Position numbers and translations under genes: made by a program. 37,143 nt of DNA from the NCBI GenBank assembly GCA_021772095.1, contig JADYXR010000168.1:1-37143 (forward strand). Reading direction: 5' to 3'. The notes under the pieces are model-generated. The model ran no database searches, was not told the origin of the DNA, and saw only the letters and a list, made by a program, of their open reading frames with translations. Shown here in pieces: positions 8,501 to 16,800 of the stretch. This stretch comes from Candidatus Obscuribacter sp. GTDB lineage: Bacteria > Cyanobacteriota > Vampirovibrionia > Obscuribacterales > Obscuribacteraceae. Within the stretch, counting starts at the first letter, position 1. Each line of letters begins with the position of its first letter.

Positions 8501-9691
8501 TCAAATGAAAACATCCCAGGCAGCCAATAATATGATTTTTTTAGGAACCGGAGAAGTTATTACGGCTACATCCTGAGTACCGATCGCACTGTGGTCGAGG
8601 GCACCATAATTCTCACCGTACATTTGATGATGGCTCGCTACGTCTAATGGATATGGTGCCTGTATTTTGCTTCTGTAGACAACAATTCCATCTTGATCGA
8701 ATTCAAAGATGTGAACGGTTCCGGCTGGTATCGGCGCAATAGTTGAGTGACTTGCACGAGCAGAGAGTGGAGCTTTCCACAAAATTTTCTGCGGTCTGGG
8801 AGCGTCGAGCAAAATTTTCTGCATGTTAACAATGGAGTCGATATTGGCTGTTGGTCCTGCTCTACGAATCCAGTCATACAACGCCTGTCTCCAGACATCA
8901 GCGGTCGATACTGCAGTAGTTGAACCGGTAAGCGGCCAATTCATGTTCTCCATTCTGGAATTAGAATCAGATGGATAATCGCCACCATTAGCCGAAAGTA
9001 AATCCATTGTATCGGCGTCGCGACTATTCAATTTTTCGTTTAGATAGCAATCTGCTGGATGTTTAATTTCAGGAACCGGTCCATCAGGAAAGCTAATTGT
9101 CAGCGCCCCCGGCTCGGGTCGTGGCACCACATGCGATGCAGGTTGAGCGCAAGCCACTGCCAGAACTTTGACGGTAGCTTCATTCTCACGTTTCTCTACT
9201 TGTGCCACCTTCACAATGGTTGGTATCTGATAAGGCAAATTGTCGAGTTTCGCTCGCCAGTTTCTTTGATCTACCAGAGAAACTGCCGCACCGATGCCAC
9301 CAAATACGAAACCACGATTTTTATAAGGCACGTTTACGAATGACTTGTAAACTTTACCGTCACTCATTGATATATCCACGGGCGATGAAAAATCCGGTTT
9401 CGGTATGGGCGCTGTAGTCGGCAAGCCGTTCTCTAGGCTGCCCAAACTCAATTGTAGTAGAGTGTTTTGGTTATCAGATTTGGCTGATTGTTTGCTGGAT
9501 TTTTGAAACGCATTGAGTGCACTGTCGTAAACAGAAATTGGTTTTCCTTCTTTGTCGTATGCAAACCCGCCTGGTTTCATCGACTTTTCTATCGCGTCGA
9601 TTAGCTGCTTCTTTGCTATCAACGCGTTCTTGAGATCCTTATCGGCGAACTCTTCCATCATCGATTGATCTAGCTTGTCTGCGATAATCAA
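8501..9691 (-). CDS. Hypothetical protein, apparently a broken larger gene
   Basis: 396 aa from a TTG at 9691 to a TGA at 8501-8503; no recognised family. The N-terminal part is helical (EEFADKDLKNALIAKKQLIDAI). The centre and C-terminus look globular, with FVFGGIGAAVSLVDQRNW, DVWRQALYDWIRRAG, HIFEFDQDGIVVY and KIILLAAWDVFI. Two signs of damage are visible. The frame stays open upstream of the TTG back to 9823 with protein-like sequence (GGDRFASPVQG, NTIIATARLDLIIADKLD) but no start codon. Downstream, the same frame resumes after the TGA for another 146 codons. I infer a decaying gene of more than 540 residues. Confidence 0.55.
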   Translation of the reverse strand: MIIADKLDQSMMEEFADKDLKNALIAKKQLIDAIEKSMKPGGFAYDKEGKPISVYDSALNAFQKSSKQSAKSDNQNTLLQLSLGSLENGLPTTAPIPKPDFSSPVDISMSDGKVYKSFVNVPYKNRGFVFGGIGAAVSLVDQRNWRAKLDNLPYQIPTIVKVAQVEKRENEATVKVLAVACAQPASHVVPRPEPGALTISFPDGPVPEIKHPADCYLNEKLNSRDADTMDLLSANGGDYPSDSNSRMENMNWPLTGSTTAVSTADVWRQALYDWIRRAGPTANIDSIVNMQKILLDAPRPQKILWKAPLSARASHSTIAPIPAGTVHIFEFDQDGIVVYRSKIQAPYPLDVASHHQMYGENYGALDHSAIGTQDVAVITSPVPKKIILLAAWDVFI

Positions 9692-9693
9692 AT

Positions 9694-9876
9694 CTAGTCG
9701 AGCCGTTGCAATAATAGTGTTGATACCTTGTACTGGTGAAGCGAATCGGTCACCGCCCTCAGTGCCTTTACCATCGGGCGTGTTGTCGGAGAGTATCTGT
9801 CGCGCGAAAGCGCGGTAGCAATTTTACGATACTGCGCAAATATGAAGCTGACGTTGGATCGATCACTGAAAGACAA
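9694..9876 (-). pseudogene. Possible frameshifted N-terminus of the 8501-9691 gene
   Basis: Alternative-frame ORF from a TTG at 9876. Its first about 25 codons (SFSDRSNVSFIFAQYRKIATAL) look protein-like, whereas its distal part overlaps the protein-like upstream extension of the 8501-9691 frame. A single frameshift between about 9823 and 9780 would join the two. Further upstream in this same frame, an ATG at 10002 opens a 28-codon ORF ending at TAA 9916-9918, which may be an even earlier piece. Assignment rests on reading by eye. Confidence 0.3.
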
Positions 9877-10061
9877 TGATGTTTTCGTGCCTTGCCGAAT
9901 CCAATGGTTATGGGTTTAGTCGCTCACAAATTCAATTCTTATGAACGAAGGATGTTCAGAATCAGGTTCCGGGCTCTTAATCACCTTCTTGCGAACGCTC
10001 ATATAAAAATGAACTGATCGTTGGCTAATGGTATTATTCGTCACATCTTCCTCTTCGCCAG

Positions 10062-11663
10062 ATGTTGGTACTGATGGATGTGATCGTCGATCTGTTGGTT
10101 GTATGCGCGTACTTCATACTTGTTGTGTACGTGGGTCTGCGCTTTGGCAAACGCGAAGAAACGCTGGAAGGTTTTGCACTCGGGGGGCGGTCGATTCCCT
10201 GGCTTGCGGTTTTAGCGTCTATCATTGCGGCTGAAACAAGTGCGGCGACGTTTCTTGGCGCACCGGGCGAGGGATTTCAACTTTGTAATTATGCTTATTT
10301 GCAGATTCTCTTCGGTGCGATCATTGGAAGAATAATCGTTGCGCGGTTGTTCATAAAAGCGTTTTTTGATTACAACGTATATTCGATTTATGAATATCTC
10401 GAGATCAGGTTCGGAAGCGTGACGAGAACTGCTGGATCCGCTGTGTTTTTGATCACTCGCTTGTTGGCGTCTGGAGCGCGTTTATATGTAGCAGCGATAA
10501 TTATCGCTGTCGGATTTCAGGTCTTTACCGGCACTCAACCAACATCGGAACAGCAGATAATTATCTATGTCGGATCGATTTTGTTCATCACGATATTGAC
10601 CGCGATCTACACTTCAGTCGGTGGTATCAAAGCAGTTGTCTGGACTGACTGCATTCAGTCGAGTGTGATGGTTGGAGGCGCAGTCAGCGCCATTGTTCTA
10701 TTGATTGTCATCATGCCGGGTGGCTGGTCAACGATTGCCAAGTTTTTCACTGAAACGCAAACCCCGGTTCTTGTATCTGGAACCACAGATGGTGCAACTA
10801 TATCGACCAATGTCCGCAACATTTTGACTTCCGAGTATACGATCTGGGCAGCAATCTTCGGTTCTACATTCACAGCAATGGCCACTCATGGCACCGATCA
10901 GGACATGGTTCAACGTATGCTGACAGCGGAAGACTACAAGAAAAGTCGAATGTCGCTTGTGGTTTCCGGCTTCGCTGATATTCCGATTGCGTTTATTTTT
11001 CTCACCATCGGGATTCTTATGAATTGTTATTACCAGCAGAATCCGGATCCACATCTGCCTCAGAAGAACAGCGAGATTTTTGCATATTTTATTCTGACTC
11101 GAATGCCGATTGGTTTGCGGGGTCTGCTTGTTGCGGGCATCTTCGCTACTGCGATGGGATCACTTAGTGCTGCGCTCAATGCACTTGCTACGAGTTTCAC
11201 TCGCGATTTTTACGGACGACGGAATCCATCAGCGACAGAGGAAAATACAGTTACTGCTGCCAAACGGTTTACGTTCGTTTTCGCGGCTTTGATGACTTTG
11301 GTGGCAAGTGTCACTGCATTCTTTGTTGTAAACCATCCAGATTCTCGCATTATTCCAATCGTCCTCGGAATCTTTGGCTACACCTATGGTTCACTGCTGG
11401 GCATATTCTTGCTCGGGTTTCTAACAAAGAACAGAGGTTCGGATTTTGGGAACTGCATTGCGATGGTCTGCGGTTTTCTGGTGGTGTCATTGCTTACTGG
11501 TATACCGAATCAGCTACTCGAATTGTGTGGAGCTCAGCCCATAGAGCACCTAAAAGCGATACCTGTTGTATCGTTTCCCTGGAGAATAATGTTCGGAGCG
11601 GTAACAACAATGGGCGTTGCGTCTTTATTTAGTACGACGCACCGCGCTAGTATCAAAGCTTGA
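10062..11663 (+). CDS. Sodium:solute symporter (SSF family)
   Basis: 533 aa integral membrane protein with about 13 hydrophobic segments, the normal size and topology for the solute:sodium symporter family. Family features visible: GGRSIPWLAVLASIIAAETSAATFLGAPGEGF in TM1-2 (Na+-site region), NVYSIYEYLEIRFG after TM3, TAIYTSVGGIKAVVWTDCIQ in the middle, and the loop motif HGTDQDMVQRML typical of SGLT/PutP-like members. It imports an organic solute using the Na+ gradient at the inner membrane. The substrate cannot be read from sequence and the neighbours give no hint. ATG at 10062 is chosen because the hydrophobic first helix follows directly. Confidence 0.9.
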   Translation: MLVLMDVIVDLLVVCAYFILVVYVGLRFGKREETLEGFALGGRSIPWLAVLASIIAAETSAATFLGAPGEGFQLCNYAYLQILFGAIIGRIIVARLFIKAFFDYNVYSIYEYLEIRFGSVTRTAGSAVFLITRLLASGARLYVAAIIIAVGFQVFTGTQPTSEQQIIIYVGSILFITILTAIYTSVGGIKAVVWTDCIQSSVMVGGAVSAIVLLIVIMPGGWSTIAKFFTETQTPVLVSGTTDGATISTNVRNILTSEYTIWAAIFGSTFTAMATHGTDQDMVQRMLTAEDYKKSRMSLVVSGFADIPIAFIFLTIGILMNCYYQQNPDPHLPQKNSEIFAYFILTRMPIGLRGLLVAGIFATAMGSLSAALNALATSFTRDFYGRRNPSATEENTVTAAKRFTFVFAALMTLVASVTAFFVVNHPDSRIIPIVLGIFGYTYGSLLGIFLLGFLTKNRGSDFGNCIAMVCGFLVVSLLTGIPNQLLELCGAQPIEHLKAIPVVSFPWRIMFGAVTTMGVASLFSTTHRASIKA

Positions 11664-11742
11664 TTCTGTGCCGCAAGCAGAAAATTTTCAGTAGAGTACA
11701 ATAAAGACGTGCTTTGTTCCCGAGCTTCAAGCTGATTAAGTC

Positions 11743-12567
11743 ATGTTTTACTCGATTATCATGGACATTGGACTATCTATTCGTAGCATTTTTAGTCGTG
11801 GCATCGAGCGCAACTATAAGATGGTGCAAGATCTACTTATTAAGTTGCGACAAATGACTGCCACCATCATCGGTGTTCATAACTCCTTAATGGAAAATTC
11901 AGCTGAATCGCAATCAGGCAAAGATGCGGATATGAGTGCTTACTATGCGCAACTCAAGTCCGTTTCGTATAGAGATCTCCAGCGGTGCGAAGATATGCTG
12001 TCGGAGCTGCATTCCTTGAAGGAATTTCTGGTTGTTCTGAAGAGCGTCGATCTTTCTGAGGATGACCGTGGCATACGGAAACAGATTGATCTATGTTGTG
12101 ATCACTTTGACCTTCTTTCGAAAAGAATTGCAAAAGATTTTTCGAGTAAACTCGGGAAACTAGCTCGACTTACTAAATCGATGGATCATCAGCTGCTAAG
12201 TTCGTGGGCCGCGAATTTAGAACTGGATTTTCAAACTGATAACCAGTCAGTATTTTTCGCTATTTACAACTTACTGAAACCAATACAAAAAGATATTCGA
12301 ACACTCTGCGTGTTGAACGAATCTAACGCCGAATCGAAAGAACGCAGTTTAAACCTAGCGAGAGATCAGCTAAGGACGCAGCATCAGAGAACTTTGGACT
12401 GTGCGCAAACATGGTGTAATCGTGGAGCCATGGCTCAGAACGCGGGTAACAATGAGCAAGTGCTACAAGCGGATCGGCGGTCGAAGAGCTACAAAGTTCT
12501 CGCGTCGAATCTTCAGCAGTGCATGTCGTTGTTTGACGAAGTTGATCATGACTCTGTGATGGAGTGA
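11743..12567 (+). CDS. Hypothetical helical protein, weakly PspA-like
   Basis: 274 aa, predicted to be mostly alpha-helical and cytoplasmic. It starts MFYSIIMDIGLSIRSIFSRG, with a second possible ATG at 11761. Residues about 215-265 (CAQTWCNRGAMAQNAGNN, then QADRRSKSYKVLASNLQQC) follow the W-x2-RA..A...GN......A..R pattern of PspA/IM30. The rest is too divergent to assign, and the resemblance is by eye. Its stop overlaps the GTG of the next ORF by 4 bases (GTGA), the usual sign of translational coupling, so it is probably co-expressed with the HEAT-like protein. Function unknown. Confidence 0.6.
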   Translation: MFYSIIMDIGLSIRSIFSRGIERNYKMVQDLLIKLRQMTATIIGVHNSLMENSAESQSGKDADMSAYYAQLKSVSYRDLQRCEDMLSELHSLKEFLVVLKSVDLSEDDRGIRKQIDLCCDHFDLLSKRIAKDFSSKLGKLARLTKSMDHQLLSSWAANLELDFQTDNQSVFFAIYNLLKPIQKDIRTLCVLNESNAESKERSLNLARDQLRTQHQRTLDCAQTWCNRGAMAQNAGNNEQVLQADRRSKSYKVLASNLQQCMSLFDEVDHDSVME

Positions 12568-13601
12568 GAGTTAGGTCAAGAAGTCTTCGTCGCTCAAATG
12601 CCCGTTTCAGACTCCGCTTTTACAGAGCGGTTTGCAACAACACTAGGCGATGCATGTTGCAACCGTTTGTGTGGTCCTCGATTTCTACGCAACTCTCGGA
12701 TCTGCTTCTTCCGGCGATTGCAACCACACCTGGTGCCCTGGATGCGAGGCTTGCGGACCGTTGTATCGCTCAGCTCGATGTCGTTGAAGAATATAATTTT
12801 AAACGTCGGTTGGCGGTCGAGCTCCTTGGCGCAATGCGCGAGTATAAAGCCGTTCCTCGATTATGTGTTTTGCTCGATGAATATTTCAATGTGGTCGCGG
12901 ACAAAACTGATTTTGATGCGAGGCTGGCTACCATACCGTGGGACGATCTCCTCGTGAACATATGCCGCGCTCTTACAGACCTTGCTCAGCCTGCGGATTT
13001 GACAATTACTGATACTACGCGCAGTGCGCTTCGAAAATTGTTATCTTATTGCATCAAAGAACACATGAGTAAATGCATGGCACCTGCACTCGAAGCTTTG
13101 GTCGCCTGGGGAGAGCAAGATGTTTTGAAATTTATCGGGAAGCTGTTAAGCCAGCCCGACGATAACGAGCAAATTGCAGCGCTCGGTGCTCTCGAAAAAC
13201 TGGCGGACTATTTTGATCCCGAAGCCTTGCGTAAGTTTATTGCACTCGAATTCCGCAATCCATCCGACCACGATAACGCGGTCACATTGATGTACCATCG
13301 CGCCGCGATCGCCTTGCTGAAAGCCCATCCTTCTCTGGGCGAAACCGAATCCATTGCGGATGCGCTTGCTGAAGCGCGCACTCTCGGGAATTATGGAACC
13401 GAAGCATGGCACCAATGGCGCATTATCGAATGCGAAACTGTTGCGCGCTTCCCCGAACTCGACATCAATTCGATTTCGCACCACACGCGATCTGCCGATA
13501 TTAAGGTCAGAACAGCGGCTTTGTCGGTTTTCACTGTTCGCGGTATCACACCGCCTGCGGTGCGACCAGTTTATTGGCCCCTGGTCTGGCAAACTGAGTA
13601 A
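12564..13601 (+). CDS. HEAT-like helical repeat protein
   Basis: 345 aa from GTG 12564, which overlaps the previous stop by 4 bases. From about residue 31 onward it is a string of paired helices of armadillo/HEAT type (RLAVELLGAMREYKAVPRLCVLL, APALEALVAWGEQDVLKFIGKLL, QIAALGALEKLADYF, IKVRTAALSVF). Such proteins are interaction scaffolds. The first 30 residues are an implausible Arg-rich stretch. ATG at 12654 with AGGCGA just upstream is a credible alternative start. A protein-like stretch in another frame from ATG 12598 (MPVSDSAFTERFATTLG) raises the possibility of an N-terminal frameshift. Confidence 0.65.
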   Translation: MRVRSRSLRRSNARFRLRFYRAVCNNTRRCMLQPFVWSSISTQLSDLLLPAIATTPGALDARLADRCIAQLDVVEEYNFKRRLAVELLGAMREYKAVPRLCVLLDEYFNVVADKTDFDARLATIPWDDLLVNICRALTDLAQPADLTITDTTRSALRKLLSYCIKEHMSKCMAPALEALVAWGEQDVLKFIGKLLSQPDDNEQIAALGALEKLADYFDPEALRKFIALEFRNPSDHDNAVTLMYHRAAIALLKAHPSLGETESIADALAEARTLGNYGTEAWHQWRIIECETVARFPELDINSISHHTRSADIKVRTAALSVFTVRGITPPAVRPVYWPLVWQTE

Positions 13602-13662
13602 GTGGACTTGATGAGAAACCAATGGACTTCTTGAAATTAATAGTCCTCTAATGCAGACACAG

Positions 13663-13790
13663 GGCTTCGTTCAACCGCTAGGCTTCGTTCCGCTAGACCT
13701 CGTGCATCACTGCACTTCGTCAATCATTGACCTTCGTGAAACAGTGGGCTTAGTGTTACCAGCACTGAGTAGACCAGTGGTCATCTGAAT
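13663..13790. repeat. Run of degenerate CTTCGT units and mini-hairpins
   Basis: The 258-base gap between the convergent genes ending at 13601 and 13860 contains CTTCGT or a close variant at 13665, 13683, 13698, 13715 and 13732, spaced about 15-18 bases. Between them are short dyads: GTGCA-TCAC-TGCAC (13702-13715), GTCAAT-C-ATTGAC (13719-13731) and GACCA-G-TGGTC (13772-13782). The role is unknown; a structured 3' RNA or a recombination/termination zone are possibilities. Confidence 0.4.
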
Positions 13791-13809
13791 ATAGTCTTCG
13801 ATAATCAAA

Positions 13810-13836
13810 TGGTCCTCCCGAAACTCGAGAGGACCA
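13810..13836 (-). terminator. Hairpin terminator downstream of the DUF2293/glycine-rich gene
   Basis: Arms TGGTCCTCCCG (13810-13820) and CGAGAGGACCA (13826-13836) pair with one mismatch around a 5-base loop. On the minus strand it is followed by TTTGATTAT, 24 bases after the stop of the 13860-18875 gene. On the plus strand it is followed by the T-rich CTCAATTTTGTTTTG, so it may work in both directions. Confidence 0.6.
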
Positions 13837-13859
13837 CTCAATTTTGTTTTGTTTTGCGA

Positions 13860-16800
13860 TTATGGAGAAACTGTTCCGTTCTGACCGCTGCTGCCATTCG
13901 GAGCGTCTTCGCCGAACTCAAAACCTCCGGTGCCGCCAGCGCCACCAGGTCCGCCCACTACGTCAGGGGTCAAGCTTGGCGGGAAACCGGAAGTGGTTAC
14001 TTGTCCGCCGTTACCGCCGTTGCCACCAATTGCGCCTGCTCCGCCAGCGCCAGAACCTGATGCGGCACCGCCGTCGCCGCCGTTGCCGCCGGCACCACCC
14101 GTCCCACCATTGGAAACGATTGTAGTTGTCACGTTTCCTGTTCCTGCAGTGCCCAGATTGATTTCTCCGCCAAATCCTCCGGTCCCGCCGACACCGCCGA
14201 TAGCACCATCAGTAGGTGCTCCGCCTGCGTCGCCGCCGTCGCCGCCAAGACCACCGGCTCCGCCTACATTGCCAGAGGCATCGAGGGAGTTCAATGTGAT
14301 GTTACCTTTAAATTTGAGCGCGGAAATCGAACCGCCGAGTCCTCCACTTCCTCCTGCGCCACCAGCAGCAGCGACGCCTCCATTGTGGTTATTGCTATCT
14401 CCGCCGTCACCGCCGGCGCCACCAGCTCCGCCAACTCCACTTAGAACGCTGATGTCGCCACCAGCTAGAGTGAAGGCCGTGAATTTCACGGTGCCACCAT
14501 TGCCGCCTGTACCGCCGATTGCGCCAATGGAGCCGATGCCCCCAGTGCCGGAATTTGCTTGACCACCATCTCCTCCAGCGCCACCGGCACCGCCTGCGCC
14601 ACCACGAGCACTGACGTCGTCTGTGCTAGCCGTTCCCTTCTTGGTGATTAGAGTGATCTCACCACCCAGTCCGCCGTTGCCTCCGATCCCTGCAACTCCA
14701 CCATTGCCACCAACGGTAGGGAAGTTACCTGCGCCCCCACCGGCTCCTGCGTTGCCACCTTTGGACCCTACGCCGCCCTCGGCAAAAATTGTACCGGTAA
14801 CGGTTATGTTTCCGGATTTGGTGTTCAATAAAACGATACCGCCGGCGCCACCGTCTTGTCCAACCGATCCGTTTTCGCCGTTACCGCCATTTCCGGTTGT
14901 GAAACCACCCTCGCCGCCGGAAGCCCCAAGGGATCCATTACCACCACTGGCGAATACGGTCTGCAGGTTGATGTTCCGTCCACTATTGAGTTCAATTGTA
15001 CCGCCCGCTGCCGATGCTCCGATTTCGCCGGCACGTCCGCCGACGCCTCCATTACCGCTATTGGGGATACCTCCATCTCCGCCGGCTCCGGCTGTTGAAC
15101 TGAAGAGTCCGCCGTTGGCGGACAAGACCGTGATGATGTTGATGTCGGGATCGGTTTTGCCTTTGGTCGTGATCGAGATGGAGCCGCCGCTTCCTTGAGC
15201 GCCGCTGTTGCCACCCGCCCCGCCGGCGCCACCGGCAGCAGTGCCGTTAATGATGTTGCCGCCGTCACCACCATTACCGCCAGAACCACCACTGTTTCCG
15301 TCGCTCCGAATAATATTAGCCTCGACAGACGCACCGGAAATTTCGATGGTGCCTCCGGCTGCGCCCATGCCACCATTACCGCCGGTTCCACCTTCGCCAC
15401 CATTGAGGGGACTTGCAAACGCGCTCTGCACTTTGCCGCCCACACCGCCGGCTCCTGACATTCCACCGCTGGCATCAACAACTCCGAGATCAATAATGCC
15501 GCCTGTGATGGTTATATCTCCAGCCGCTCGGACGCCTGCTGAAGAGCCTCCTCTACCGCCATCGCCGACAACGCCATTAGTGCTCTCTCCACCAATACCA
15601 CCGGCTCCTCCGTTTCCGCCTAGCACTAAGGTCATGCCCCCCGTCGTTATAGTTCCCGGCAAGTTAATCACACTGCTGATTAATTCGATTGAACCGTTGG
15701 CGCCGCCGCTTGAGGCATTTCCCCCAATTCCGCCAGTGCCGCCAGTTCCGGACGATCCGCCGGCTTTGCCTCCGTTTCCGCCTGCGCCGCCATTACCAGC
15801 TTTTCCTCCGTTGGCAGTTATGACGCTTCCGCCACCGCCTCCTATATTAGAGCTGTCGTCTTTTGTTGCTGTTGATATGAGGATTGCCGACGCATTTCCT
15901 CCAGCACCACTGGCGCCGCCATTTCCTCCAAAGCCGGCATCACCGGTTGTGGAAGTGGCACCACCGTTGCCTCCGATTCCGCCATTACCTCCGGCGCCGC
16001 CTGCTGAGATCAAAGCGAAACCGCTATCGATATCTCCAGTCCCTGCCGAAATAGTGATCAGTCCGGCCGTGCCACCAGTTGCTCCGTTTCCGCCTGCACC
16101 GCCCGTGCCACCGGTACCGGATTGAGACGCGCCGCCCGCTCCTGCATTGGACCCATTGCCACCAGCTCCTCCTTGAGATATAGCTACGGCGAGAGTAATA
16201 TCCCCAGTCCCGGATGTTTCGACCAGAATAGTGCCACCAGATCCGCCTACGGCACCAGCGGCGCCTGCACCGCCGGTGCCGCCGCTACCAGTCACGCCGG
16301 AGCCACCATTCGCTCCCTGTCCTGCACTCCCACCGTTGCCGCCAGTCAACACTACAGTGACAAGGTCAATGTCACCTCCGTCGGAGATGGCTGTTAGATT
16401 GCCGGCTCGACCGGCCGCTCCGCCGACACCACCTGCGCCACCACTAGTTCCGGTTGTTAGATCGGAACCGATACTGCCGCTGCCTCCTTGACCTCCCGCT
16501 CCTCCTTGAAAGGCCAGCGTGCCCGTAGCGACAATGTTGCCAACCGCCGTTAAGGTCACGTCGCCAGCTCGGCCTGCCGCACCGCCAGCGCCACCAATGT
16601 TGCCGGCTCCTCCGCCTGACGGAGCACCAGCTGCACCCGCGGCGCCTGAGCCTCCGGAAGCAGCTACAGCATTACCTACATCGATATTGCCCGTGGTGGC
16701 AGTGATTATGACATCTCCAGCATCACCACCGGCTCCACCGGCAGATCCAGCGACTGCCGCTGGCGCTCCATTAGAACCAACGGTTACTATTATGCCATCA

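Noticed and set aside
8060..8503. Selenocysteine at the in-frame TGA
   Set aside because: No Cys-type active site or SECIS-like hairpin was apparent immediately downstream, and the context (DVFI-stop-DQVRNPG) does not resemble a selenoprotein. Nonsense mutation or a gene boundary is simpler.
13663..13760. CRISPR array
   Set aside because: Units are only about 17 bases, degenerate, and have no distinct spacers; no cas genes are present.
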